The notes under the pieces are model-generated. The model saw only the letters and a list, made by a program, of their open reading frames with translations, did not search any database and was not told the DNA's origin. A DNA stretch of 64,000 bases, from contig NZ_CP151792.1 in NCBI RefSeq assembly GCF_038446525.1, forward strand, positions 1,798,001 through 1,862,000, given 5' to 3'. The first letter of the stretch is position 1. Each line of letters starts with the position of its first letter. Source of the stretch: Methanolobus sp. ZRKC5. GTDB taxonomy: Archaea > Halobacteriota > Methanosarcinia > Methanosarcinales > Methanosarcinaceae. Shown here piece by piece: positions 27,299 through 35,929 of this stretch. A program made the position numbers and the translations under genes.

Positions 27299-27958
27299 TT
27301 ATCTATGGCTTGTGAATAGATTGTAACCGTGGTCACCAACAAGTGGTACGAATATCACTCCGCCTCTGTTTTCCTTTGTAATTTCACCATTCATGGATTT
27401 CCTGACAAGGTATAGGTTTTGGTAGGTATCACCTTCAGGCAGGACCATGATACCGCCGGGGTTTAGCTGCTCCAAAAGAGGTTTTGGCGTTTCAGGTGCT
27501 GATGCAGTTACACATATCCTGTTATAGGGTGCATGCTCAGGATAGCCCAGCGAACCATCGGCCAGTATAACTTCCACATTGGAATATCCGGCTCTTTCCA
27601 GATTCTCCCTTGCAAATCTGGCTAGCGGTTCACGACGCTCAATAGAATAGACTTGTCCATTTTTACCAATTATCTCCGCCATGACTGCTGCATTGTAACC
27701 TGAGCCTGCACCGATCTCAAGTATTGTCTGCCCTTCCTGAAGCTCAAGAAGGTCACACATCATGGCAACCATGTGGGGTGCTGATATTGTCTGCGCGTGT
27801 CCTATGGGTAATGGACTGTCAACATAGGCACGTGATACATGTATAGAAGGTACAAAATGATGTCTTGGTACCTTCTTCATCGCTCTTAGAGTTCTTTCAC
27901 TGGTTCCTTGTTTTTTGAGAGATTTTACCAGGAGCGACCTTTCCCTTTCATACTCCAT
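27299..27958 (-). CDS. pcm: protein-L-isoaspartate O-methyltransferase
   Basis: 219 residues. It repairs isoaspartyl residues in aged proteins using SAM. Motifs: PRHHFVPSIHVSRAYVDSPLPIGHAQTISAPHMVAMMCDLL (substrate lid and active site), ILEIGAGSGYNAAVMAEI (SAM motif I), VYSIERREPLARFARENL, and the C-terminal GGVIFVPLVG. The length is normal. It starts 34 bases inside the preceding zinc-finger gene, so the two are translationally coupled. Confidence 0.95.
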   Translation of the reverse strand: MEYERERSLLVKSLKKQGTSERTLRAMKKVPRHHFVPSIHVSRAYVDSPLPIGHAQTISAPHMVAMMCDLLELQEGQTILEIGAGSGYNAAVMAEIIGKNGQVYSIERREPLARFARENLERAGYSNVEVILADGSLGYPEHAPYNRICVTASAPETPKPLLEQLNPGGIMVLPEGDTYQNLYLVRKSMNGEITKENRGGVIFVPLVGDHGYNLFTSHR

Positions 27959-28578
27959 GCAGTTTTTCCTTCTCCCCAGTTCGGTCTCACAATTTCTTCT
28001 GCAAATATCCTTTTAATGAACTTTGCCTCAACTGCCATGCCGGTACTAGATTCAAGACTACTGTCTCTTATTTTTATCTTCTTGATCCTCACTTTAGTCT
28101 TGTCAACGATTTCCTCTTTACCGATAATGAATTCGTATCCTCCGGGTACTCTTTTTATAAGAGCTTCTGTGCTTTTTCCCCGGTGGATGGCGATTTTAAC
28201 AGCAACTTCATCGATAGCCCTGCCCCATATCGTACTTATCTCTGCGGCATTTGCTTTTTCCAGTCTTTTATCTCCTGACTCGATGGAAGTTATCAGGACC
28301 GGAAATACTTCATCAGATTCTCCGTCATCGACAATTATCTCATCATCGATGTTGACATCTTCTTCTGATGTCATTTTGGTCATCTGTGTAAAAGATTTAT
28401 CGCCTTTACTGATTATTACTTTTATGTTGAATGTCTTTGGTTTTTCAAATTTGGTTGGGTGGACATTCCCGCATTCCTGACACTGTACAACCATATTCTG
28501 ACCGGATTTCAAAACATCATGCAGCACACTCATTTTAGGTGAGCATGATGGGCATACTACTTCAACTTCATCGTTCAT
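27925..28578 (-). CDS. HVO_0476-family zinc-finger protein
   Basis: 217 residues. An N-terminal zinc ribbon is visible: VVCPSCSPKM, then VVQCQECGNVHPTKFEKPK (CxxC…CxxC). The rest is beta-rich (FNIKVIISKGDKSFTQM; GYEFIIGKEEIVDKTKVRIKKIKIRD) and ends in WGEGKTAWSMKGKGRSW. This architecture matches an archaeal family named after Haloferax HVO_0476; its role is unknown, though a regulator or RNA-related protein is often assumed. It overlaps pcm by 34 bases, a recurrent pairing in euryarchaea as I recall. Confidence 0.8.
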   Translation of the reverse strand: MNDEVEVVCPSCSPKMSVLHDVLKSGQNMVVQCQECGNVHPTKFEKPKTFNIKVIISKGDKSFTQMTKMTSEEDVNIDDEIIVDDGESDEVFPVLITSIESGDKRLEKANAAEISTIWGRAIDEVAVKIAIHRGKSTEALIKRVPGGYEFIIGKEEIVDKTKVRIKKIKIRDSSLESSTGMAVEAKFIKRIFAEEIVRPNWGEGKTAWSMKGKGRSW

Positions 28579-28835
28579 ATTCTCAATGATGTTATTGTCT
28601 GGAATATGTAAATAATTAACTGCATAGTATGTTGTTTTAGTGTTGTTTCATGATACTGCGAATATAATTTTTCCTGTTTTGAATTTGTCTTGATTATCTA
28701 TTTTTTTAGCATTATTCGATTGTTCGAACTTTGTATTAATCTTCGATGCCTGTACCAGAATCGTTAATATGAGACAGCACTACTTTTAATTTGATAACTT
28801 TTTGTCTGTCCGGCGGAGAAAAATGGAGGCTTAAA

Positions 28836-29585
28836 ATGAAACGCAAAATGATTAGAAATATCGTGGTGCTTTTTTTGGGAGTGGTACTTGTAATGGTATC
28901 CGGGTGTACTGATACCTCGTACTCTGAAGATGCATCTGAAGAAGGATTGGAAGATCCTTATAATCCTGTAATAGACCCTGCAAACTTCGTAGAAGAAATA
29001 GATAATCAGTATCTACCTCTGAAACCAGGTACAACCTTTGTGTATGAAGGAGAGACTGAGGAAGGCACTGAAAGAAATGTGGTTTTTGTCAGCCCGCAGA
29101 AAAAAGTGGTTATGGGTGTTACTACAACTGTTGTAGAAGACAGGGTGTGGGAAAATGGTGAACTGGTGGAAGAGACATATGACTGGTTTGTGCAGGACAA
29201 AGATGGAAATGTCTGGTATTTTGGTGAAGATTCCAATGATTATGAAGACGGTGAAATTGTTAGCACAGCAGGTTCATGGGAAGCAGGTGTTGACGGTGCA
29301 GAACCTGGAATCATTATGAAAGCAAATCCACAGGTAGGCGATGACTATCAGCAGGAGTACTATGAAGGTGAGGCAGAGGACATGGCTGAAGTATTGAGTC
29401 TTGATGAATCTGTTTCAGTAGAATATGGTTCATTTGATAACTGTCTGCAGACAAAGGAATGGACGCCACTTGAACCGGGAATCGAGGAGCACAAGTACTA
29501 TGCCAGCGGTGTTGGATTGCTTTTGGAAGTCGCCGTAACAGAAGGTGATGAGAGGCTGGAACTTGTAGAGATAAGAACTGAGTGA
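28836..29585 (+). CDS. secreted lipoprotein of unknown function
   Basis: 249 residues from ATG 28836, with GGAGG seven bases upstream. The signal peptide KRKMIRNIVVLFLGVVLVMVSGCTD has a lipobox Cys. An acidic linker follows. The mature part is rich in aromatic and acidic residues (DNQYLPLKPGTTFVYEGETEEGTERNV; WFVQDKDGNVWYFGEDSNDYEDG). It resembles a family of short secreted beta proteins seen in bacteria and archaea, with no known function. A strong hairpin terminator overlaps its stop codon, and a membrane protein and regulator follow. Confidence 0.8.
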   Translation: MKRKMIRNIVVLFLGVVLVMVSGCTDTSYSEDASEEGLEDPYNPVIDPANFVEEIDNQYLPLKPGTTFVYEGETEEGTERNVVFVSPQKKVVMGVTTTVVEDRVWENGELVEETYDWFVQDKDGNVWYFGEDSNDYEDGEIVSTAGSWEAGVDGAEPGIIMKANPQVGDDYQQEYYEGEAEDMAEVLSLDESVSVEYGSFDNCLQTKEWTPLEPGIEEHKYYASGVGLLLEVAVTEGDERLELVEIRTE

Positions 29586-29612
29586 AAGGAAGACAATTGT
29601 CTTTCTTTTTAT
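29585..29612 (+). terminator. hairpin terminator after the lipoprotein gene
   Basis: A stem AAAGGAAGAC pairs with GTCTTTCTTT (one G-T wobble) around an AATT loop at about 29585-29608, leading into a T-rich run. It starts at the lipoprotein stop codon and precedes the next gene's Shine-Dalgarno (GGAGGTG, 29621-29627). Confidence 0.55.
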
Positions 29613-29637
29613 TTTTATCAGGAGGTGACATTCTTAT

Positions 29638-29901
29638 ATGGAAATTGACAATTTGATAGTTCTACTATCAAGTATATTGGCAGTGACGCTCTTCTCAATA
29701 TCTTTTGCTGCATACCTGAGAGAAAGAAGAAGGAAACTGTTGATGGTTGCTGCGGCATTTTTCACTTATTTTCTAATGGGCTTCCTGGATTCAACGGAGT
29801 CATTTTTCCCGGCAATGGGGGATAGTTTTGAGATATGGAGTAGTATTCTGAACTTTATTGTATTGCTGTTGTTCTTCTTTGCCATGCTGACAAAAGAGTA
29901 G
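29638..29901 (+). CDS. small membrane protein (three helices)
   Basis: 87 residues from ATG 29638, after a GGAGGTG ribosome site. Three hydrophobic segments: NLIVLLSSILAVTLFSISFAAY, LLMVAAAFFTYFLMGFL, and WSSILNFIVLLLFFFAMLT, separated by RERRRK and a short acidic loop. It lies 7 bases before a winged-helix regulator and is probably co-transcribed. In archaea this type of pair often senses an envelope state, but no family is recognised. Confidence 0.75.
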   Translation: MEIDNLIVLLSSILAVTLFSISFAAYLRERRRKLLMVAAAFFTYFLMGFLDSTESFFPAMGDSFEIWSSILNFIVLLLFFFAMLTKE

Positions 29902-29908
29902 GGTTGAA

Positions 29909-30439
29909 ATGGAATTTGAGCTCGATACCCGAAAAAGGATATTCGAAATGATTCAGAGTTCGCCTGGAATCCACATGCGTGAGCTTGAAAGAACTCTTGA
30001 TATTGCAGTTGGAAATCTACAGTATCATCTTCATTACATGGAAAAGAAAAACCTTATCTCAACACATAAAGACGAACAATTTGTACGCTATTTTGTCAAA
30101 AACAAAGAACTGGATGCTGATGACCGGAAAGTCATGTCTTTTTTGAGGAAAAAAGCTTGCAGCCATATTCTTGTAACTCTAATGGAGGCACCTGGCATGA
30201 ACAATAAGGACCTATCTTCAGCTATCGGTCTTTCTCCTTCCACGGTTTCCTGGCATCTTAACAAACTTGTAGCATCCGGGATTGTGCAGAAAACCGTTTG
30301 TGGCAGGGAAAGCAAGTTTAAGGTCATGTGTCCTGAGAAAGTTGCGGAGCTTATCATCACATATAATGCAAGTTTCTTTGACAAACTGCTTGACAACTTC
30401 ATTGAAATGTGGGAACTGAAAAGTAAAAAGAGTGAATGA
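29909..30439 (+). CDS. double winged-helix transcriptional regulator
   Basis: 176 residues with two winged helices. The first (about 5-65) reads KRIFEMIQSSPGIHMRELERTLDIAVGNLQYHLHYMEKKNLIS. The second (about 75-145) reads HILVTLMEAPGMNNKDLSSAIGLSPSTVSWHLNKLVASGIVQK. Tandem wHTH proteins of this size are common archaeal MarR/ArsR-like regulators. No ligand-binding domain is visible; the adjacent small membrane protein may supply the signal (inference). Confidence 0.88.
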   Translation: MEFELDTRKRIFEMIQSSPGIHMRELERTLDIAVGNLQYHLHYMEKKNLISTHKDEQFVRYFVKNKELDADDRKVMSFLRKKACSHILVTLMEAPGMNNKDLSSAIGLSPSTVSWHLNKLVASGIVQKTVCGRESKFKVMCPEKVAELIITYNASFFDKLLDNFIEMWELKSKKSE

Positions 30440-30466
30440 TCAAACGCATGTGATATGTTTTTACTT

Positions 30467-31336
30467 CTATTTCTCACTTGCAGCATGCGCTGCAATGAAT
30501 TCCCTGAGAAGTTTCGTTCCAAGCAGTGCGCTTATTCCGTTGTCGTATTCAGGGGTTATCTCAACAACGTCAAAACCAACTGACACTGGTGCGAATGCAC
30601 GTATTATCTCACGCACATCGATGTCTGTAAGTCCGAATGGTTCGGGAGTTCCAAGACCGGGTGCGTATGCGGGGTCAAGGGCATCCATATCCAGGGAAAG
30701 ATAGATCTTTTTACAACCAAGATATTCTTTTACCTCAGAAATGACCTGTTTTATTCCCATTTCCCTTACATCATCTGAAGTATAGTATTTGATGCCGTTC
30801 TCTTTTGCAAATACCCACTCTTCCTTTGGTCCGCTGCGAACTCCTATTGTTACATAGGTGTCTGTAATATCATCCAGTACATGTCTGGAAACGCATGCAT
30901 GGCTGTTTTTGATACCTCCGTATTCTTCCCGAAGGTCGAAATGGGCATCCATTACAACAAAACCAATATCTTGTCCGGCTTCCTCTGCGCATGCCTTCAC
31001 GCATGGGTACGTAAGTGAGTGCTCGCCACCAAGCATGATGGGTATTTTTCGGTCCCTTGCAATTGGCTTAACAGCAAGGTAGAGCTCTTCGAGTGTCTCA
31101 TCAACGGATGAATAAGGCTCAAGGTTTCCTGCATCATGTATGAACAGGTCATCAAAATCAATATCAAAATGATCGTTATAAGTTTCAAAATTTGCTGAAG
31201 CTTTTCTCATGGCATCAGGGGCCCAGCGACTTCCTGACCTGTATGAAGAAGTAGCATCAAAAGGAATACCAAATATCACATACCTTGCAGAATCATAATC
31301 TGACAGTGCATCCATCATATTGGGTTTGTAGAACAT
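30467..31336 (-). CDS. speB: agmatinase (ureohydrolase)
   Basis: 289 residues, normal for the arginase/agmatinase family. Binuclear manganese-binding motifs are GGEHSLTYP, VMDAHFDLR, NSHACVSRH and SLDMDALDPAYAPGLGTPEP. It hydrolyses agmatine to putrescine and urea. In some archaea the agmatinase also acts on agmatinyl-eIF5A to complete deoxyhypusine. The gene lies directly downstream of aIF5A (44-base gap), which supports that link. Confidence 0.92.
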   Translation of the reverse strand: MFYKPNMMDALSDYDSARYVIFGIPFDATSSYRSGSRWAPDAMRKASANFETYNDHFDIDFDDLFIHDAGNLEPYSSVDETLEELYLAVKPIARDRKIPIMLGGEHSLTYPCVKACAEEAGQDIGFVVMDAHFDLREEYGGIKNSHACVSRHVLDDITDTYVTIGVRSGPKEEWVFAKENGIKYYTSDDVREMGIKQVISEVKEYLGCKKIYLSLDMDALDPAYAPGLGTPEPFGLTDIDVREIIRAFAPVSVGFDVVEITPEYDNGISALLGTKLLREFIAAHAASEK

Positions 31337-31380
31337 GACTGTAATAATTGAAAAGAAGAAAAAAGTGATCAGAGATATAA

Positions 31381-31764
31381 TTATCTCAGATCGAACTTCA
31401 TTTTACCCATTGCGGTCAGGTAGGATACTTCTTCGCCCTCAATGATCCTTTCCTTGTACTCATCAGGGATCTTCATCTCAAATGTTGAGAAATCGCCCAT
31501 GTCCATGAGCTGTGCAACGCCACCGGAAATGGAAAGTACCTGTGCGTTCTTTCTTTCTACTATTGGAACGTAGGTCTTATCTGAAACAGGACCTATGATT
31601 GATCTCTTTTGTTTGTCAAAGAGGCCCATGACATCGATTCTTGCTTTTGCTGAACCGTGTTTCCCTGGCTTTGACTTGGTAATGCTTTTGATGACACAGG
31701 GTTCATCGTCAACGATGACGTACTTACCCTCTTTAAGTTCTTTAACCTCGACTTGTATTTTCAC
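31381..31764 (-). CDS. translation initiation factor aIF5A
   Basis: 127 residues, the normal archaeal size. The hypusine-site loop is KPGKHGSAKAR, with the modified lysine at about residue 35. An N-terminal SH3-like domain and a C-terminal OB fold (DKTYVPIVERKNAQVLSISG) are visible. aIF5A binds stalled ribosomes and needs hypusination. Co-linear with speB. Its leader lies in 31765-31922, where A+T-rich TATA-like stretches occur. Confidence 0.96.
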   Translation of the reverse strand: MKIQVEVKELKEGKYVIVDDEPCVIKSITKSKPGKHGSAKARIDVMGLFDKQKRSIIGPVSDKTYVPIVERKNAQVLSISGGVAQLMDMGDFSTFEMKIPDEYKERIIEGEEVSYLTAMGKMKFDLR

Positions 31765-31922
31765 TTAAAATCCTCCATAATTGTAATAATAATTTATGAG
31801 CTTAAACGGTATATTGGTATAATTCTTAATGCTATATATGAACTTAACCTTTGATTCTGCATAAATTGAGGGAAATAATGGCAAATACGTAAAAAAGATG
31901 AACATATTTTGTTCTTTTTTTG

Positions 31923-33641
31923 TCATCTGCCTCTGACAATGTTAAGTTCGCTCAGTTTTTCCTCTTCCGGTATGCCAGCATCATCCCATCCTCTGAAGTG
32001 ATAGTAATCTGAGATTGATTCTTCAAATTCTTCCCGGTCTATTCCGTCCTTTGCAAAGAATCTTTCAGGAAGGATGTCATCCTTTGTGGAAAATCCTGCC
32101 TTCAAATTGAACAGTCTTTCAAGGTTGTAGATTCTCTCTCCAGCAAGTAGCATTTCCTCTGCAGAATATTTTTTTCCGGTAACATGACTGAGCAGTGCAG
32201 CAAGTTCAACCTCTCCGATGGCAAGCATGGAGAAAGGACACATAACCAGTGAATCAATTGCCGCTGTGAGGTTCTGGAAATGCTGCACAAGAGCAGCCTT
32301 ACCGTTAAATGAATTTCTGTCAAGCAACACCGGCTTTCCCATTATCTCGGGAGCTGCCATAAAAGCGCTAAGATGAGATCCTCCGGTGTTGGATGTTGCG
32401 TAGGCTATGGCCATACCTGCCATTTCTCTGGGGTCGTATCCAGGAAGTTCAAGTCCCTTGACTGCGGTGCTGTATTCCTCTTTTTCCACAGAACACAAAT
32501 ATGCTTGTGAGCCCTTGCAGACATCATGTCTTCCATTTCCTATTTCCAGTATGAGTCCTTTTAATTCATCCATTTTCATCCATAGATTTACTTCCATGTA
32601 TGCTGCAATGGATGCACTACAGGAGATCGGGTCCAGCCCGTAATCAAAACAGAGGCTGTCCATTTCTCTTATAATTTCCATGTCATCGTTACCAATATTT
32701 GGTCCGAAAGCCCATATGGAATCATAATCAGGTACCGGTTGGCCATCTTCTGAAGTTCTCCTGCAGCTAACAGGACATGCATAACAGGGTGCCTGGAGCA
32801 TTTTGTATTTTTTGTTGATGACTTCGCCTGAGAGTTTCTCTGCACCGGAGAAATTCTTTTTTCCGAAATTGTGTGCGGGAAGAATTCCCATGTAGTCAAA
32901 AAGGTCAGTAAATGCGGAACTTCCATATTTTTGAAGGCCTTTGGAAGCCGGTGGATTTGCCACAAGCAATTTATTTGTTTTTTCGACAACTTCTTCAAAG
33001 GCAACAGGCTCTGCTATCTGGACAACGTTGGTTCCCTTTACAACTATTGCCTTGAGGTTTTTTGAGCCTGCCACGGCACCATGCCCGCCACGTCCACTGG
33101 AGTACATGCGGTCGTTGATGATATTTGCCATACTGACAAGTTTCTCTCCTGCTTTTCCTATGCATGCAACCTTACCTTTCATTTCAAGCAATGCAGTGGT
33201 CTCTGCGGTATTTTTTCCCAAGAGATGCCCGGCAGGTAGTATTTCAACTTCCTCATCATAAATATTGAGATAAACAGGTCTTTCAGCTTTTCCTTTTATT
33301 ACAAGGGCATCGATGCCTGCAAATTTTAGCTCGGCGCCAAAGTGTCCTCCGCCATTGGAGCTGAAGATCGTGGATGTAAGTGGAGATTTGCATGTGACAG
33401 TGAAGTGTCCCGACATAGGGCTTGAAGTCCCTGTAAGTGGTCCGGTAGTAAAAATAAGAGGATTATCAGGACTGAAAGGGTCAAGTTCAGCATCTGCAAA
33501 CTCTTCCATCAACCTGCAACCGAGCCCACGTCCGCCGATGAACTGTTCAACATATGACTTCTTCGTTTTCGTTTCTGCGACCGAGTTGTTCCCCAGGTCC
33601 ACGATTACTGTTCTTCCTGTCCATCCAAACATTTTCTTCAC
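31923..33641 (-). CDS. aldehyde ferredoxin oxidoreductase family protein
   Basis: 572 residues. AOR-family tungsten/molybdenum bis-pterin enzymes oxidise aldehydes to acids with ferredoxin. Visible elements: N-terminal VEQFIGGRGLGCRLMEEF, the pterin-binding GGHFGAELKFAGIDALVIKG, the [4Fe-4S] motif APCYACPVSCRR, and the fourth-ligand region VMCPFSML. The size is smaller than 600-residue AORs but within range. Substrate unknown. ATG 33641 is 24 bases downstream of ogt. It needs the moaC/moeA-type cofactor pathway found elsewhere in the window. Confidence 0.92.
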   Translation of the reverse strand: MKKMFGWTGRTVIVDLGNNSVAETKTKKSYVEQFIGGRGLGCRLMEEFADAELDPFSPDNPLIFTTGPLTGTSSPMSGHFTVTCKSPLTSTIFSSNGGGHFGAELKFAGIDALVIKGKAERPVYLNIYDEEVEILPAGHLLGKNTAETTALLEMKGKVACIGKAGEKLVSMANIINDRMYSSGRGGHGAVAGSKNLKAIVVKGTNVVQIAEPVAFEEVVEKTNKLLVANPPASKGLQKYGSSAFTDLFDYMGILPAHNFGKKNFSGAEKLSGEVINKKYKMLQAPCYACPVSCRRTSEDGQPVPDYDSIWAFGPNIGNDDMEIIREMDSLCFDYGLDPISCSASIAAYMEVNLWMKMDELKGLILEIGNGRHDVCKGSQAYLCSVEKEEYSTAVKGLELPGYDPREMAGMAIAYATSNTGGSHLSAFMAAPEIMGKPVLLDRNSFNGKAALVQHFQNLTAAIDSLVMCPFSMLAIGEVELAALLSHVTGKKYSAEEMLLAGERIYNLERLFNLKAGFSTKDDILPERFFAKDGIDREEFEESISDYYHFRGWDDAGIPEEEKLSELNIVRGR

Positions 33642-33665
33642 CAGAAGTTATTTTCTTCTACACTT

Positions 33666-34052
33666 TTAATATAAACTTTCTTTTTCTTTATAATCATCTT
33701 CCATCTTTAGCATCTTCTTCTTCAGCTCAACCTTTTCGCCGCAGGTCTCTCCACAAAAACCGCCTATTCCTGAAGATGATACTACACGGTGACAGGGTAT
33801 GATTATAGGATATGGATTTTTGGCAACTGCACCACCAACAGCCCTGGCAGCACCTTCGTTTCCGATTCTGCAGGCAAGTTCCTGATAAGTTACTGTTTCG
33901 CCATAAGGTATCTTTCTTACTTCCTCCAGGACCTTGCGCTGGAATTCCGTAAGTTCATAGAGGTCAAGCTCATAATCTGAGAAGTCGATATTTTCGCCAC
34001 CAAAATACCTCAATATTGCCTGGAATACTGTTTTATCTCTCATTTTTGTCAT
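33666..34052 (-). CDS. ogt: methylated-DNA-[protein]-cysteine S-methyltransferase
   Basis: 128 residues. The acceptor-cysteine motif is IIPCHRVV, preceded by the HTH segment [33 protein letters not shown]. The C-terminal [21 protein letters not shown] contains the family's GGF…K…L element. It removes alkyl groups from O6-alkylguanine in a suicide reaction. The N-terminal domain is nearly absent (about 35 residues before the HTH domain), as in short archaeal versions. GGAGG precedes the ATG. It overlaps the upstream matrixin gene by 20 bases. Confidence 0.92.
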   Translation of the reverse strand: MTKMRDKTVFQAILRYFGGENIDFSDYELDLYELTEFQRKVLEEVRKIPYGETVTYQELACRIGNEGAARAVGGAVAKNPYPIIIPCHRVVSSSGIGGFCGETCGEKVELKKKMLKMEDDYKEKESLY

Positions 34053-34749
34053 TGGTGAAAACCTCCTTCTCGAGCTCTTTTCTCTTTTTCTTGTAGTGAA
34101 GCCATCCGGTTCCGTGGTATGAGACTACAAGAATGGCGATAATTACCATCAGCAGAAGCAGAGGCCATGTGGAATGGAGTAGCAGAGGGTTGACATCCTG
34201 CTTGATGTCATAGGTAGGGAACATGATATCATTTCTATCATTACTGTGCCCAAGTCCAAGTGCGTGGCCCAGTTCATGTGTTGCTATATCTTTCATGGTG
34301 CTGTCTCCGTATTGGACCCATGAATATCCTTTGTAATTTCCGGTTTCCAGTACGATATCAGCACGCTCAAACTTGCCATTCACCACATATGGTCTTGTAA
34401 ACCCGGCAACACCATTCTCAACCCCTGCATCCTTTTCGAGATTCTCTACCCACATTATCAGTATATCAGCATTGTCAACATCAACGATCTCAAAAACAGG
34501 CTGGTAGTCCAGCTGTCCGTTTCCACCGCTTTCCCAGTATTCCAATGCATTCTCCACATCTGTCCTGTAACTTGGGCTGTAATGCTCAGGAATCTCGCTG
34601 TCGTCAATATAAACGGTGATTGGACTGTGATTCCAAGGATCAGGGTTCAATATAACTATCTCTGTATCCGAATTGTTAAAACTCTCTGAGACAAAAGCCA
34701 GTGCAATAAATATTATCAGGACAATTATTATCCGGTTCATTTTCGTCAT
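34033..34749 (-). CDS. membrane-anchored matrixin-type metalloprotease
   Basis: 238 residues from ATG 34749, chosen for the AGGAT leader; upstream in-frame starts would put polar residues ahead of the signal segment. An N-terminal membrane segment ([18 protein letters not shown]) is followed by an external domain with the zincin motif [21 protein letters not shown]: three zinc histidines, catalytic Glu and the Met-turn. A second membrane helix ([17 protein letters not shown]) and a basic cytoplasmic tail follow. Predicted to act outside the cell as a zinc endopeptidase. Its coupling to a DNA-repair gene is odd and probably incidental. Confidence 0.88.
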   Translation of the reverse strand: MTKMNRIIIVLIIFIALAFVSESFNNSDTEIVILNPDPWNHSPITVYIDDSEIPEHYSPSYRTDVENALEYWESGGNGQLDYQPVFEIVDVDNADILIMWVENLEKDAGVENGVAGFTRPYVVNGKFERADIVLETGNYKGYSWVQYGDSTMKDIATHELGHALGLGHSNDRNDIMFPTYDIKQDVNPLLLHSTWPLLLLMVIIAILVVSYHGTGWLHYKKKRKELEKEVFTNDKNER

Positions 34750-34860
34750 GGCAGTTATCCTGAAAATTGTTGCTGCTTGCATATTAGTCATTTGGCACTT
34801 TTCCTGCCTGATCTGGAAGTCTATAAGCAAACGTATATTTGATAAATACAATCAGAATCT

Positions 34861-35679
34861 ATGAAAAAACGTGTTGCTGTTGTCTTCGATAGTGCCGGGA
34901 CACTGTTGCATATGTATCGTGTTGCAAAGGAAATGAGCACCGGTTCTATTCTTGAAGATATACAGACCACACTTCTTGTGGCTGAGAAGGCCAATCAGGC
35001 ACTTGTCGTTATACGCACATGCTTTGATGATATCAGACGGTGTGATCCTGATATGGAGCTGCATGATTTTATTGACCAATATGATATCGACCTTGGTATA
35101 AGTTGCTCAAGCAGTCCTTTCAGGCTGGATGATGTATACGGTATAATAAAGGAGAACCAAACGAAGGTAAGTGATCTTAGTGATGTGGTCTCTCTTGTAA
35201 AAGGTCGTTGTCCAAATGTGTTTTACATTGCAGCAGGGCTTATTGTGGATTCTCGGGAAAATCTGGTACCTTATGTTCTTAGCACTGGTGGGCAGATGTA
35301 TTCCAAAACATCTGTGGCAATCAAACTCCTGAAGGAACTTGGTACTGATATTTACATCGCTTCGGGGGACGATGCGCAGAACCTCAAAGGACTTGCCTCA
35401 TCTCTGGATATTCCCATGCGGGATGTTTTTGCAGTTGCCACAACGCACGACAAAGAAACAATTGTTGAAAATCTTAAGATAAACTATGATTTTGTAGTTA
35501 TGGTGGGGGATGGAATGAATGATATTCTTGCTTTAAAGGCAGCTGATGTGGGTATTCTCTCATTACAACAAGGAGATGAAAGGCCGCCGGTCCTTGTGGA
35601 TGCAGCGGATATTATCATAGGCAATATAATCGATGTGGTTGACATTGTAAAAAACATGGGCGGGCATGCAACATTATAA
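34861..35679 (+). CDS. HAD-superfamily protein, P-type-ATPase-like, atypical nucleophile motif
   Basis: 272 residues. Motif I is VVFDSAGTLL: the nucleophile Asp is present, but the usual second Asp of phosphatases is Ala, and the spacing recalls the DKTGT of P-type ATPases. Motif IV is VMVGDGMNDILALKAADVGILS. The middle (YVLSTGGQMYSKTSVAIKLLKELGTDIYIASGDD) resembles the P-domain of metal pumps. No membrane segments are seen. Lack of the acid/base Asp argues against an ordinary phosphatase. It sits upstream of the MCR-activation operon but is separated by 250 bases. Confidence 0.75.
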   Translation: MKKRVAVVFDSAGTLLHMYRVAKEMSTGSILEDIQTTLLVAEKANQALVVIRTCFDDIRRCDPDMELHDFIDQYDIDLGISCSSSPFRLDDVYGIIKENQTKVSDLSDVVSLVKGRCPNVFYIAAGLIVDSRENLVPYVLSTGGQMYSKTSVAIKLLKELGTDIYIASGDDAQNLKGLASSLDIPMRDVFAVATTHDKETIVENLKINYDFVVMVGDGMNDILALKAADVGILSLQQGDERPPVLVDAADIIIGNIIDVVDIVKNMGGHATL

Positions 35680-35917
35680 AATCAATATCCGTTTCCGGTT
35701 TTTAGAAGTTAACAGTGCAAAATAGATGCGTTACGTTTATGTATTGAGTTCAATAATCCAACAGTAATTCTTTAAAAAAGATCACTAAAAACTTGTTCTC
35801 GGGTCTGCATGGGTTTCAATTGATCTAGTTTTGTATGTAATCTACAAAACCGTTAAGTAATTTGAGTAGATATGCATATTATTATTAGTGTGACAGGACT
35901 CCTATGCACCCGTAGGC

Positions 35918-35923
35918 GGAGGT
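35918..35923 (+). promoter_or_regulatory. strong ribosome binding site of atwA
   Basis: GGAGGT lies six bases before ATG 35930. A small CCTA…TAGG hairpin (about 35901-35916) abuts it and might modulate access. The 250-base upstream gap is A+T-rich; ATATGCATATTATTATTA around 35870-35890 is the best promoter candidate. Confidence 0.6.
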
Positions 35924-35929
35924 AATCAA

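Noticed and set aside
34033-35679. Functional link between the matrixin, ogt and the HAD gene
   Set aside because: Matrixin and ogt overlap but have unrelated roles, and the HAD gene is divergent; the proximity is probably incidental.
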